64,000 nt of DNA from Amycolatopsis pittospori (GTDB lineage Bacteria; Actinomycetota; Actinomycetes; Mycobacteriales; Pseudonocardiaceae), in assembly GCF_013870525.1 (NCBI RefSeq), contig NZ_JACBXD010000038.1, forward strand, positions 1 to 64,000, written 5' to 3'. Both the position numbers and the translations under genes were made by a program. Every line of letters starts with the position of its first letter. The stretch's first letter is position 1. Below the pieces are notes generated by a model. It saw only the letters and a list, made by a program, of their open reading frames with translations. It was not told the origin of the DNA and made no database searches. This document shows, one piece after another, positions 19,323 to 27,883 of this stretch.

Positions 19323-20125
19323 CGACGCCTACGTTGTCCGCCAAGGGACTGGTCAAACGCTACGGCCGGGTCACCGCCATCGACGGCGCCGACTTCGAAC
19401 TGTTCCCCGGCGAGGTGCTCGCCGTCGTCGGTGACAATGGCGCCGGGAAGTCGAGCCTGATCAAAGCCTTGTCCGGAGCGGTGATCCCGGACGCCGGTGA
19501 GATCAAAGTGGACGGTGAGCCGGTCCACTTCAAGTCCCCTTTGGACGCTCGACACTACGGAATCGAGACGGTGTACCAGGATCTCGCCGTCGCGCCCGCG
19601 CTGGACATCGCGTCGAACATGTTCCTCGGCCGGGAAAAGCGGCGGAAGGACCTCTTCGGGCAGCTGTTCAGGAAGCTCGACACCGCGACGATGCGCGCCG
19701 ACGCGCAGCGGATCCTGGACGAACTCGGCATCAACATCAAGTCCATCACGCAGCCGGTGGAGACGTTGTCCGGCGGGCAGCGCCAGGGTGTCGCGGTCGC
19801 GCGGGCGGCCGCGTTCGGCACCAAGGCGGTGATCATGGACGAGCCCACCGCCGCGCTCGGCGTCGCCGAATCCGGCAAGGTGCTCGACCTGATCAACCGG
19901 ATCCGCGAACGCGGCCTGCCGGTGGTGCTGATCAGCCACAACATGCCGCATGTGTTCGACATCGCCGACCGCATCCACGTGCATCGTCTCGGCAAACGCG
20001 TCGCGGTCGTCTCACCGAAGACGCACACGATGAACCAGGTCGTCGGCCTGCTCACGGGTGCGCTGACCCTCGGAGAGAACGGCGAAGTCGAAGAGGTCGC
20101 TTCAGCCGTGCACACGGGGTTGTAG
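19319..20125 (+). CDS. Sugar ABC transporter ATP-binding protein
   Basis: 268 residues, a single ATPase domain (FrcA-like rather than the double RbsA form). Walker A is GDNGAGKS (about 40-47), the signature LSGGQRQG, Walker B VIMDEPTAALG, and the switch His in ISHNMPH. The ATG overlaps the permease stop. The TAG is followed at once by the kinase start (20126) with no gap. It energises the importer. Confidence 0.93.
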   Translation: MTTPTLSAKGLVKRYGRVTAIDGADFELFPGEVLAVVGDNGAGKSSLIKALSGAVIPDAGEIKVDGEPVHFKSPLDARHYGIETVYQDLAVAPALDIASNMFLGREKRRKDLFGQLFRKLDTATMRADAQRILDELGINIKSITQPVETLSGGQRQGVAVARAAAFGTKAVIMDEPTAALGVAESGKVLDLINRIRERGLPVVLISHNMPHVFDIADRIHVHRLGKRVAVVSPKTHTMNQVVGLLTGALTLGENGEVEEVASAVHTGL

Positions 20126-21001
20126 ATGTGGGTGCTGCTGGCGGGCCTGTGCACCGTCGACCAGGTTCAGCGCGTCGCCGAGATCCCGGCGCCGGGCGAG
20201 AAGGTGCGTTCCCTGTCCGTGGACGTCGCCGCCGGGGGGCCGGCGACGAACGCGGCGGTGACCGTGGCCGCGCTCGGTGCCGGGGCGACGCTCCTGACGG
20301 TCGCCGGTGCGCATCCGCTGGCGGCACTCGCCCGCGCCGACCTCGAAACCTGCGGCGTCGACCTGGTCGACCTCGATCCCGCTCTCCCCGATCCACCCGC
20401 GATCAGCGCCATCGTCGTCCGCGACTCCGACGGCGAGCGCACCGTCGTCTCGCGCAACGCCCACGCCTCTTCGCGTTCAGTCCTCTCGATGCGGTCCTTG
20501 CACGCGCAACTACCGCGTTCAGAGGACGAAATGCCCGGGTGTGTGCTCTTGGACGGGCACCATCCGGAGGTGGCGCTGGAGGTCGCGCGCTGGGCGCGGG
20601 AGCGGAAGGTGCCGGTGGTGCTCGACGCGGGGAGCTGGAAGCCGGTCTTCGAAGACCTCCTGCCGCTCGTGGACATCGCCGCGTGCTCCTCGCTCTACCG
20701 CGGTGACGACCCCCGCGAGTACGGCGTCCCGGTGGTGATCACGACCGCGGGACCCGATCCCGTGCGCTGGTCGACGCCGGAAGAATCCGGTGAGACGCCC
20801 GTTCCCGTCACCCAGGCGCGTGACACGCTAGGAGCGGGCGACGTCTGGCACGGAGCTTTCGCGTACGCGGTCTCACGGGGCACAGGGGACGTCCCGCGAT
20901 GGATCGCGTTCGCCAACGAGGTGGCCGCCGAACGGGTGCGGCATGAAGGACCGAGGTCGTGGACGACCGCGGTCGCGAAGATGGGAGAGGGACTGCCATG
21001 A
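20126..21001 (+). CDS. PfkB-family sugar kinase with in-frame palindromic insert
   Basis: 291 residues. The ribokinase/PfkB fold phosphorylates a sugar, presumably the one imported by the operon. The N-terminal motif AAGGPATNAAVTVAALGA and the C-terminal signature DTLGAGDVWHGAFA, with the catalytic Asp, are intact. Residues 117-137 (RSVLSMRSLHAQLPRSEDEM and neighbours) are encoded by a family B palindrome (20473-20535), 63 bases long, which keeps the frame. It falls in a loop between SRNAHASS and GCVLLDGHH. ATG follows directly on the ATPase stop. The insertion may be tolerated because it is a surface loop. Whether the kinase is active is unknown. Confidence 0.88.
   Translation: MWVLLAGLCTVDQVQRVAEIPAPGEKVRSLSVDVAAGGPATNAAVTVAALGAGATLLTVAGAHPLAALARADLETCGVDLVDLDPALPDPPAISAIVVRDSDGERTVVSRNAHASSRSVLSMRSLHAQLPRSEDEMPGCVLLDGHHPEVALEVARWARERKVPVVLDAGSWKPVFEDLLPLVDIAACSSLYRGDDPREYGVPVVITTAGPDPVRWSTPEESGETPVPVTQARDTLGAGDVWHGAFAYAVSRGTGDVPRWIAFANEVAAERVRHEGPRSWTTAVAKMGEGLP
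20473..20535. repeat. Family B palindrome inside a kinase gene
   Basis: The left arm CGTTCAGTCCTCTCGATGCG and the right arm CGCGTTCAGAGGACGAAATG flank a centre with CCTTGCACGCGCAAC. This matches the intergenic family B elements at 27271 and 60397 arm for arm, with some substitutions. At 63 bases it adds 21 codons without changing frame. Confidence 0.75.
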
Positions 21002-21645
21002 CAGCCATGCCTACGGTGTTCGAGGACCTGTTGAGCAGGGCTCAGACGCTGGCGAAGCCGGGACAGCGAAGCGTCCTCGGGATCGTCGGTGCCCCCGCGT
21101 CCGGTAAGACCACGCTGGCCTGGGGGCTCGCGAAGGCGCTGGGTACGAGGGCGGCCGTGGTCGGGATGGACGGCTTCCACCTGGCCCAGGTGGAACTGCA
21201 GCGCCTCGGCCGGGCGGAGCGCAAGGGCGCGCCGGACACCTTCGACGCCGCCGGGTACGTGCACCTGCTCCGCAGGCTCGCCGAAGGCCGCGAGACCGTC
21301 TACGCGCCCGAGTTCCGGCGTGAGATCGAGGAGCCGATCGCCGGCGCCGTCGCGGTCACGCCGGACGTCCCGCTGGTCATCACCGAGGGGAACTACCTGC
21401 TCATGCAGGACGACCCGTGGAGCGGCGTGAAGCCGATCCTCGCCGAGTCGTGGTTCCTCGCGCCGGACGAACCCGAGCGCATCGAGAGGCTCGTATCGCG
21501 GCACCGCCGCTACGGCCGCTCGCTGGTCGACGCCCGTCGCCGCGCCCTCGGTTCGGACCAGCGCAACGCCGATCTGATCGCGTCCACCAGCGGCCGGGCC
21601 GATCTGGTCCTCGAGAACCTCCCGCTGGTCAACTTCGCCATATGA
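20998..21645 (+). CDS. FrcK-like P-loop kinase
   Basis: 215 residues, nucleoside/nucleotide kinase superfamily (PanK/uridine kinase-like). Walker A is GAPASGKT (about 31-38). The substrate loop is VVGMDGFHLAQVELQRLGR, a lid-type segment KGAPDTFDAAGYVHLLRRL follows, and Walker-B-like ITEGNYLL. FrcK, encoded at the end of the rhizobial frc operon, belongs to this family, and the position here is the same. It probably phosphorylates the imported sugar or a derivative. The start ATG lies in the kinase stop (ATGA), preceded by GGGAGAGGG. The in-frame ATG 21007 is an alternative. Confidence 0.85.
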   Translation: MTAMPTVFEDLLSRAQTLAKPGQRSVLGIVGAPASGKTTLAWGLAKALGTRAAVVGMDGFHLAQVELQRLGRAERKGAPDTFDAAGYVHLLRRLAEGRETVYAPEFRREIEEPIAGAVAVTPDVPLVITEGNYLLMQDDPWSGVKPILAESWFLAPDEPERIERLVSRHRRYGRSLVDARRRALGSDQRNADLIASTSGRADLVLENLPLVNFAI

Positions 21646-21652
21646 TCCGCCC

Positions 21653-22399
21653 ATGACCGGGGTTCTCATCGTCACGGGCGGCAGCAAAGGCATCGGCGCG
21701 GCGGTCTGCGAGCTGGCCGCCGCGCGCGGTTACGACGTCGTCGTCAACTACGCGGGTGACGCCGAAGCGGCCGAGGACGTCGCTTCGCGCGTCCGGAAAC
21801 ACGACGTGCGGGCGATCACCCATCGCGGGGATGTCGCGTCCGAAACCGATGTGCTCGCGCTGTTCGACGCGGCCGCCGAACTCGGCCCGCTCGCCGGGGT
21901 GGTCGCCAACGCGGCCATCACCGGCAACACCCCGGGCCGCTTCGACGAGTACGACGTGGACGTCGTCCGTCGCGTGGTGGACGTCAACATCACGGGCGTT
22001 TTCCTGTGCGTACGCGAGGGCATCCGCCGGATGTCCACCCGGTACGGCGGCGCGGGCGGCGCGATCGTGACGGTTTCGTCGACGGCCGCCCGCACCGGAT
22101 CGCCCGGTGAATGGGTGCACTACGCCGGAACCAAGGCCGCGGTCGAAACGATGACTTACGGTGTCGCGCAAGAAGTCGGAGGAGAATCCATCCGGGTCAA
22201 CGCAGTCGCTCCAGGCATGATCCACACCGGACTGCACGCCGCGGCTGGACTACCCGATCGGATGGAACGGATCGCCCCGACCATCCCGATAGGGCGCGCC
22301 GGCGAACCGGCCGAAGTCGCGGAAGCCGTGCTGTGGCTGCTTTCCCCGGCGGCGTCGTACACGACCGGGACGGTGCTGACCGTCGGTGGAGGACGTTGA
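21653..22399 (+). CDS. SDR family oxidoreductase, glucose/sorbitol dehydrogenase-like
   Basis: 248 residues, classical SDR. The cofactor loop is TGGSKGIG (about 9-16), ANAA replaces the usual NNAG, the catalytic Ser is in VTVSSTAA, and the Tyr/Lys pair in HYAGTKAA. The C-terminal SYTTGTVLTVGGGR is typical. It starts 7 bases after the FrcK-like gene and is probably the last gene of the sugar operon, oxidising or reducing the imported sugar or polyol. Confidence 0.88.
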   Translation: MTGVLIVTGGSKGIGAAVCELAAARGYDVVVNYAGDAEAAEDVASRVRKHDVRAITHRGDVASETDVLALFDAAAELGPLAGVVANAAITGNTPGRFDEYDVDVVRRVVDVNITGVFLCVREGIRRMSTRYGGAGGAIVTVSSTAARTGSPGEWVHYAGTKAAVETMTYGVAQEVGGESIRVNAVAPGMIHTGLHAAAGLPDRMERIAPTIPIGRAGEPAEVAEAVLWLLSPAASYTTGTVLTVGGGR

Positions 22400-22584
22400 C
22401 ACTCGCGGCCACGGAGCGGTCACGACCTCATATCGGGTAAGCGTTCGGTTAGGCCACGTTTTAACACTGTTTCCCGGGCGATATCACGATTCATGTGGGA
22501 AGTCGGCGGATCACCTCGCCGTCCGAGGCGCCTGTGTCACCCTGGTGGCGCCCCCAAGCTTCTTGATCAGGACGGTCATCCCCG

Positions 22585-22998
22585 ATGTCCAAGCTCATGT
22601 CTGTGCACCACCTGGCACTCACCGTGACCGACGTGGACCGGAGCGTGCCCTGGTACGCCCGAGTGCTCGAACTCGAAGAGTTCACGCGTCGCGAAGACCC
22701 CGAAACGGGTCTGCGGAAGGTCGTGCTGCGGTCGCCGAGCGAGGGTTTCGCCGTCGTGCTCGTCGAGCATCAGGACACCGAACGGCCGCGATTCGACGAA
22801 CGCCGCACCGGTTTGGACCACGTGGCCTTCAAGGTGTCGTCGCGGTCGGAACTGGCGGAGTGGGAAGCACGTCTTTCGGAGTACGGCGTCACCTACACAC
22901 CGTCGAAGGGTTCGCGAACCCTCGAAGGGTCCTCGGTCATCGTGTTCCGTGACCCGGACGGGATCCAGCTGGAGATCTGGGCGGACCCGGAGGTCTAG
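22585..22998 (+). CDS. VOC family protein (glyoxalase/dioxygenase fold)
   Basis: 137 residues, one vicinal-oxygen-chelate domain made of two beta-alpha-beta-beta-beta modules. The likely metal ligands are His at the HHLALTV motif near residue 9, His in LDHVAFKV (about residue 75), and Glu in IQLEIWADPE near the C-terminus. The function may be lyase, dioxygenase or drug-binding resistance, and it cannot be decided. Its TAG overlaps the TAG of the convergent DedA gene (CTAG palindrome). The 185 bases upstream hold a GGCGCC-bounded stem (about 22528-22553) and no gene. Confidence 0.85.
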   Translation: MSKLMSVHHLALTVTDVDRSVPWYARVLELEEFTRREDPETGLRKVVLRSPSEGFAVVLVEHQDTERPRFDERRTGLDHVAFKVSSRSELAEWEARLSEYGVTYTPSKGSRTLEGSSVIVFRDPDGIQLEIWADPEV

Positions 22999-23666
22999 GC
23001 GCTGGCGTTTTCTTCGGCCTCTTCGGCCGGACGGCGCATCTCCTGGCGGTAGCGGATCACGCCGTAGGCCGTGCCCACCACGAAGAACGCGACACTGACC
23101 CACAGCGCGGCCGTCTTGACCCACGGCAACTGGTCGAGCAGGCCGGCGCCGTAGTAGCCGAGCAGCACCAGCGTCGGCACCCAGAGCAGCCCGCCGAGCG
23201 CGGTGGCCAGGGCGAATCGGCGCGGATCCATCCGCGCGGCCCCGGCGATGAGCGGCGCCAGCGTGCGGATCCACGGGATCCAGCGCGCGGCGACGATGGC
23301 GAAGAAACCCTTGCGATCGAGGAAGGACCTGGCGCGGTCGAGATTGTGCCGGTTCAGCACCTTGCCGCCGCGTCGCGCGATCAGTTTCGTCCCGGTCGAC
23401 CGGCCGATGTAATAGCCCACCTGGTTGCCGACGATCGCGACGAGCAGAGCGGCCGCCGAGAGCAGCCACGCGTTCAGGTCGGAGCCGTGCTGGGCGAGGA
23501 CGACGCCGGCCGCGAACAGCAGGGAGTCGCCGGGCAGGAAGAGTCCGACGATCAGCGCGCACTCCACGAAGATGAAGCTCAGCACGATCACCCAGACGAG
23601 CACCGGGCCGGCGGTGTCGAGCCAGCTCACGCCGATGCTCGCAGCCTCCGTGTACACCTCACTCAC
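22995..23666 (-). CDS. DedA family membrane protein
   Basis: 223 residues, VTT-domain (DedA) membrane protein. Motifs are FVECALIVGLFLPGDSLLF (re-entrant helix with E and P), GNQVGYYIGRSTG, and the F.....GRWIPW-like AARWIPWIRTLAPLIAGAARM, followed by three further helices. DedA proteins help recycle undecaprenyl phosphate or other polyisoprenyl lipids across the membrane and affect proton-motive force. A second DedA lies at 31115. It is monocistronic and convergent with the VOC gene, with overlapping stops. Confidence 0.92.
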   Translation of the reverse strand: MSEVYTEAASIGVSWLDTAGPVLVWVIVLSFIFVECALIVGLFLPGDSLLFAAGVVLAQHGSDLNAWLLSAAALLVAIVGNQVGYYIGRSTGTKLIARRGGKVLNRHNLDRARSFLDRKGFFAIVAARWIPWIRTLAPLIAGAARMDPRRFALATALGGLLWVPTLVLLGYYGAGLLDQLPWVKTAALWVSVAFFVVGTAYGVIRYRQEMRRPAEEAEENASA

Positions 23667-23755
23667 GACGCGAGCCTACGTGTACTCGGCGAACCGCACG
23701 CGACCGAACCGTGGAATCGGGGTGTCCGAAAGGCCCGGTCACGCCCCTCCTGGAT

Positions 23756-23808
23756 GCTATGAACGGCCCGTTCCTTGCAAAATTTGCAAGGAACGGGCCG
23801 TTCATAGC
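23756..23808. terminator. Family A palindrome, 53 bases
   Basis: Arms of 26 bases (left GCTATGAACGGCCCGTTCCT, then TGCAAA) pair perfectly around one base. It sits 8 bases beyond the end of the leftward exporter gene. Like the other family A copies it lacks a long T-run, and it probably stops transcription in both directions. Confidence 0.7.
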
Positions 23809-23816
23809 GCTGGTGA

Positions 23817-26084
23817 CTAGTGCTGGACGAGTTCGTCGAGCGCCTGGTCGTAGCTCAGCCGGACGTCGTGTTCGGCCTGGTCACCGCCCAGCAGTTCCAC
23901 CCGGCTGGTGGCGGGCGGGTAACCGCTGGCGATCACCGTGTACGTCCCGGCGGGCAGGTCACTGATCGTGTAGTTGCCCTCCGCGTCGGTCCTCGCGACG
24001 GCGGCGACGCCGCCCGAGGAGTCGAGCACGGTGATCCGGGCGTCCGGCACCACGCGTTCGCCGTCGGTCCGGGCGACCCCGCTCAGCAGGATCGTGCTGA
24101 CCAGTTCGACGTCGTGGCGCAGCACCCCGGCACCGGTGGCGGTCAGCGTCGCCGCGACCGGCCGGAACCAGCGGCCGCTGGCGACGACGGTGTACCGCCC
24201 GCCCACGATGCCGGCGAACGAGTAGACGCCGTTCTCACCCGAGTTCGTCCGGGCGACCTGATTGCCGTTGTGGTCGATCAGGGTCAGCGCGGCCCCCGCC
24301 ACGTTCGTCGCATCGTCACGACGGACGTGCCCGGTGATCTGCGCGGACCCCGCCCGGTGGACACCGTTCCCGTTCCCGTTGGTCAGCGCGTGCTTGCCGG
24401 GCTCGACGGGCGCGGTCACGACGGTCTTCTCGGAGGCCGTCTCGACAGACTTGTCGTCCTCTTCAAGGAGGGCTTCGCCGCCTTCGAGCGCCGACGCGGC
24501 CGAGGGGGCCGAGCCGCCGAGCAGCGGGATCTCCTTCATGAACATCAGCACCAGCGTCGCCAGCAGCGCGACAGCGCCCGCCACGTAGAACACCGTCGTG
24601 ATCGACTCGGTGAAGCCGATCAGCACCGGGGTCTTGATGGCCTCGGGCAGGTTCGCGATACCGCTCGTGTTCGACTGGATGTCGCCCAGCGCCGCGGCGC
24701 CTTCCCCGGTCGGCGCGTTGCCGCCGAACGCCTTGGTGATGTTGCCCGGCAGCACGTTGAACAGGATCGTCAGGAACACCGCGACACCCGCGGTACCACC
24801 GATCTGCCGGAAGAACGTCGCCGAAGCGGTCGAGACGCCCATGTCGCTGCGCGGGCCCGCGTTCTGCACCGCGATGATCAGCGTCTGCATGCAGGCACCG
24901 AGGCCGAGACCGATGATCGCGGCCGCGACCAGCGGGTGCCACAGCGCGCTGTTGTACTCGACCTGCGCGAAGAAGAACGCGCCCGCCGCGATCAGCAGCG
25001 TGCCGACCACCGGGAACACCTTGTAGCGGCCGGTCTTGCTGGTGATCTGACCCGAGATGATCGAACCGCTCATGATGCCCGCCATCAGCGGGATCATCAG
25101 CAGACCCGATTCGGTCGGCGAGAACTCCTGGACCACCTGCATGTACTGCGGGATCATCATGATCGCGCCGAACATCGCCACACCGACGATGACGCCGCCG
25201 ATGATCGCGACCGTGAAGGTCGAGTTCTTGAACAGCCGCAGCGGGATCAGCGCCGCGTCCTTCATCAGCTTCTCGATGAAGATGAAGGCGACCACGCCGA
25301 TGGCGCCGATGATGTAGCAGATGATCGCGCTCTGTGAGCCCCAGCCCCACTTGTTGCCCTGCTCGGCGACGATCAGGAACGGCACCACGGCGACGACGAG
25401 CGCGAGCCCGCCCCACCAGTCGATCTTGTGGTCGTGGCGCTGGTGCGGCACGTTGAGCACCTTGGCGACGACGAACAGCGCGACGATCGCGATCGGCACG
25501 TTGATCAGGAAGACCCAGCGCCAGCCGGCGATGTCGTAGCCGAAGACGCTGCCGAGCTTGTCGAAGTCGGCGAAGAACCCGCCGAGCACCGGGCCGAGCA
25601 CGGTGGAGATACCGAACACGGCGAGGAAGTAGCCCTGGTAGCGGGCGCGTTCCCGCGGCGGCACGATGTCACCCATGATCGTCATCGCCAGCGACATCAG
25701 ACCACCGGCGCCGAGGCCCTGGATCGCGCGGAACGCGGCCAGCTCGTACATCGACGTCGCGAACGCCGAGGCGATCGAACCGATCAGGAAGATCGAGATC
25801 GCCGCGATGTAGAACGGCTTGCGCCCGTAGATGTCGGACAGCTTGCCGTAGATCGGCGTGACGATCGTCGAGGTGATCAGGTAGGCCGTGGTGATCCAGG
25901 CCTGCAGGTCGAACCCGTTGAGATCATTGGCGATCCGGACGATCGAGGTACCCACGATCGTCTGGTCGAGTGCCGCCAGGAACATGCCCGACATCAGGCC
26001 GATCAGGATCGTGACGATCTGACGGTGGCTGAGCCGGGGACCGTCTTCTTGGACGGCTGGCGGACTTTCTACTGCGGAACTCAT
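23817..26084 (-). CDS. DHA2 MFS exporter with two C-terminal beta-sandwich domains
   Basis: 755 residues. Residues 1-535 are a 14-helix DHA2 drug:proton antiporter (EmrB/QacA type). Motif A is GKLSDIYGRKP, motif C near AVFGISTVLGPVLGGFF, and the typical ALDQTIVGTSIVRIANDL begins helix 1. A low-complexity linker (about 540-600) leads to two carboxypeptidase-regulatory-like or SdrD-B-like domains. Each has an A.V.L.D..G......T...G.Y.F..I..G.Y.V.A.G pattern, at about 600-675 and 680-755. The domains face outside or inside depending on topology; with 14 helices the C-terminus should be cytoplasmic. It is cotranscribed with and probably repressed by the MarR gene 4 bases upstream. Confidence 0.93.
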   Translation of the reverse strand: MSSAVESPPAVQEDGPRLSHRQIVTILIGLMSGMFLAALDQTIVGTSIVRIANDLNGFDLQAWITTAYLITSTIVTPIYGKLSDIYGRKPFYIAAISIFLIGSIASAFATSMYELAAFRAIQGLGAGGLMSLAMTIMGDIVPPRERARYQGYFLAVFGISTVLGPVLGGFFADFDKLGSVFGYDIAGWRWVFLINVPIAIVALFVVAKVLNVPHQRHDHKIDWWGGLALVVAVVPFLIVAEQGNKWGWGSQSAIICYIIGAIGVVAFIFIEKLMKDAALIPLRLFKNSTFTVAIIGGVIVGVAMFGAIMMIPQYMQVVQEFSPTESGLLMIPLMAGIMSGSIISGQITSKTGRYKVFPVVGTLLIAAGAFFFAQVEYNSALWHPLVAAAIIGLGLGACMQTLIIAVQNAGPRSDMGVSTASATFFRQIGGTAGVAVFLTILFNVLPGNITKAFGGNAPTGEGAAALGDIQSNTSGIANLPEAIKTPVLIGFTESITTVFYVAGAVALLATLVLMFMKEIPLLGGSAPSAASALEGGEALLEEDDKSVETASEKTVVTAPVEPGKHALTNGNGNGVHRAGSAQITGHVRRDDATNVAGAALTLIDHNGNQVARTNSGENGVYSFAGIVGGRYTVVASGRWFRPVAATLTATGAGVLRHDVELVSTILLSGVARTDGERVVPDARITVLDSSGGVAAVARTDAEGNYTISDLPAGTYTVIASGYPPATSRVELLGGDQAEHDVRLSYDQALDELVQH

Positions 26085-26088
26085 TGCT

Positions 26089-26607
26089 TCAGGCCCCCTT
26101 GGCCTTCGACGCCGACGCGGGGTCGGCGAACTGTGGAGATGTTTTTTCGATGTCGTCGTTCAGCCGGTGGAACAGCGAGTTGAGGGTTTCCCGGTCGTCG
26201 TCGGACCAATCACCGAGTACCTCGGCGAGCCACTGGTTCCGCTGCTTGCGGTTCTCCTCGAACACCCGAAGTCCCTCGGCGGTCGGTGCGAGCAGGCAGG
26301 CACGGCCGTCTTCGGGGTCGGCCAGGCGCTCGACCAGGCCGTGCTGGACGAGAGAGCTCGACTGCCTGCTGATGGTCGAGATCTCGGAGTGCAGGAACTC
26401 GGCGAGTTTGCTGGTGCGCTGAGGGCCGACGTGGATGAGGCAGAAGAGGATCGCGTACGCGGCCCTCTCGATGCCGTCGGGTCCCTGCTTGGAGACCTGG
26501 GACTTGGCCCGGTTGACCAGGCGCACGAGCCGCACGAGCTCGTGCCCGAGGGTGTCGGCCAGATCGAGGTCGGACTTCGACCTGGTGCCGGGTGTCGTGG
26601 GTGCCAT
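26089..26607 (-). CDS. MarR family transcriptional regulator
   Basis: 172 residues. Winged helix-turn-helix with TSKLAEFLHSEISTISRQSSSLVQHGLVER and the wing DPEDGRACLLAPTAEG, plus N- and C-terminal dimerisation helices. It is first in an operon with the exporter (4-base gap) and is the likely local repressor responding to drugs or phenolics. ATG 26607 was chosen over the longer frame because the operator GCAACTAGTTGC lies upstream at 26639. Confidence 0.9.
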   Translation of the reverse strand: MAPTTPGTRSKSDLDLADTLGHELVRLVRLVNRAKSQVSKQGPDGIERAAYAILFCLIHVGPQRTSKLAEFLHSEISTISRQSSSLVQHGLVERLADPEDGRACLLAPTAEGLRVFEENRKQRNQWLAEVLGDWSDDDRETLNSLFHRLNDDIEKTSPQFADPASASKAKGA

Positions 26608-26638
26608 GGGGGTCTCTCTCGCCGATTGCTTGGTCACT

Positions 26639-26726
26639 GCAACTAGTTGCCTAGAGCAAGGATGTTCCTCTCGGAGATGCTTCGCAAGGAGAAATCGGCC
26701 TTCTGTGTCGGACAACACTTTAGTTG
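26639..26726. promoter_or_regulatory. Two MarR-type operator candidates
   Basis: GCAACTAGTTGC (26639-26650) is a perfect 12-bp palindrome 31 bases before the MarR start. A looser site with the same half-site, CAAC-N6-GTTG, lies at 26713-26726. MarR proteins commonly bind paired AT-rich palindromes of this size, so this is a candidate autoregulatory region. Confidence 0.6.
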
Positions 26727-26833
26727 CCGCATGCAAGCACATTTATTCGTGCATGTTTGTCCGGTTCGCCCGGCTCTGGGGTGCTGAGCTGGTCTTTTGG
26801 CGTGTGGCGGACGGATCGCGCTTGGATGGAGTC

Positions 26834-27256
26834 ATGACCGACTCCGCGCTCTACTCGATCCTGGCCGACCGCGACTTCGGCACCCTCGCCACCATCAAGC
26901 GCGACGGCAGGCCTCAGCTGTCGACCGTCAACTACCTCTACGACGCCGACGCCGGCGCGATCCTGATCTCGATCACCGCGCCGCGCGCCAAGACCAAGAA
27001 CCTTCAGCGCGACCCGCGCGCGACCTTCCACGTGTCGACCGAAAGCGGCAACGGCTACGTCGTCGTCGAGGGTCCGGCCGTCCTGACGCCGACCGCCGCC
27101 TCGCGTGACGACGCGACCGTCGACGCCCTGGTCGACCACTACCGGCGGGCGCGGGGCGAGCATCCGGACTGGGACGAGTTCCGCGACGCCATGGTCGCCG
27201 ACCAGCGTGTCCTGCTGACCATCCCGATCGAACGGGTCTACGGCATCCAGATGTAG
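26834..27256 (+). CDS. PPOX-class F420/FMN-dependent flavin-fold protein
   Basis: 140 residues with the split-barrel pyridoxamine-phosphate-oxidase-like fold common in actinomycete F420-dependent reductases. It has the typical start FGTLATIKRDGRPQLSTVNYLYD, then KTKNLQRDPRATFHV and YVVVEGPAVL. It likely reduces or binds an unknown substrate with F420H2 or FMN. It starts at ATG 26834 after a promoter region shared with the divergent MarR operon. Confidence 0.87.
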   Translation: MTDSALYSILADRDFGTLATIKRDGRPQLSTVNYLYDADAGAILISITAPRAKTKNLQRDPRATFHVSTESGNGYVVVEGPAVLTPTAASRDDATVDALVDHYRRARGEHPDWDEFRDAMVADQRVLLTIPIERVYGIQM

Positions 27257-27270
27257 GCGCCACCCCCTCA

Positions 27271-27334
27271 CGCGTTTAGTCCTCTGAATGCGGTCCTTGC
27301 GCGTGCAACCACCGCAACTAGAGGACTAAACGCG
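27271..27334. terminator. Family B palindrome between convergent genes
   Basis: CGCGTTTAGTCCTCT (27271-27285) pairs perfectly with AGAGGACTAAACGCG (27320-27334). Inside are a TGCGGT/ACCGCA pair and a TTGCGCGTGCAA core. It fills the gap between the PPOX gene and the convergent TetR gene and has no T-tract. Confidence 0.65.
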
Positions 27335-27342
27335 TAACGGGG

Positions 27343-27870
27343 TCAGCGCTGGATGCGTGCCTTGATCTCGTCGATCCGATCGAGCAGGGGGCTCGGGTCG
27401 TCCCGGCCGAGCGCCGCCCGGAGATAGAGGCCGTCGCCGACCAGGATGACCAGTTCGGCGGTCAGGGGGTCGTCGACGTGCTCGCTGATCAGGTCGTGGA
27501 CTCGCTGGTTGTAGACCTGCACGACCTCGGAGACCCGCGGTTCGTTGAGCATGATCCGGATCGTCGCCATGGTCGTGCGGTGCAGCGGCTTGCGCTGGGT
27601 GACGTCGGTGATCGCGGTGCGCAGGTACCACGAAACGACGCCTTCGGGGGCCTTCCGCGCCTGCTCGATGTCCTCGTCCGACAGGGTGGCGAGGCGTTCC
27701 ATCAGGCCGTCGACCAGGGCTTCTTTGGAGCCGAAGTGGTAGAGCAGGCCGCCCTTCGAGACTCCGGCGTGCGTGGCGACGGCCTCGAGCGTGACCCCGC
27801 CCGGGCCCTGGTCGATGAGGATCTCCTCGTACGAGTCGAGGATCCGTTCCTTCGCTGAGGGCTTCGCCAT
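27343..27870 (-). CDS. TetR family transcriptional regulator
   Basis: 175 residues. The HTH GGVTLEAVATHAGVSKGGLLYHF (about 24-46) is followed by a helical ligand-binding domain of the TetR_C_37-like kind. It is divergent from a drug exporter, with two identical operators (ACCGTC-TG-GACGGT) between the genes, a typical repressor-pump pair. It ends 8 bases from the family B palindrome. Confidence 0.92.
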   Translation of the reverse strand: MAKPSAKERILDSYEEILIDQGPGGVTLEAVATHAGVSKGGLLYHFGSKEALVDGLMERLATLSDEDIEQARKAPEGVVSWYLRTAITDVTQRKPLHRTTMATIRIMLNEPRVSEVVQVYNQRVHDLISEHVDDPLTAELVILVGDGLYLRAALGRDDPSPLLDRIDEIKARIQR

Positions 27871-27883
27871 ATCAGTTGACTAT

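Noticed and set aside
22400..22584. Riboswitch or small RNA upstream of the VOC gene
   Set aside because: Only one stem-like pair (GGCGCC) is visible. No conserved core recognised.
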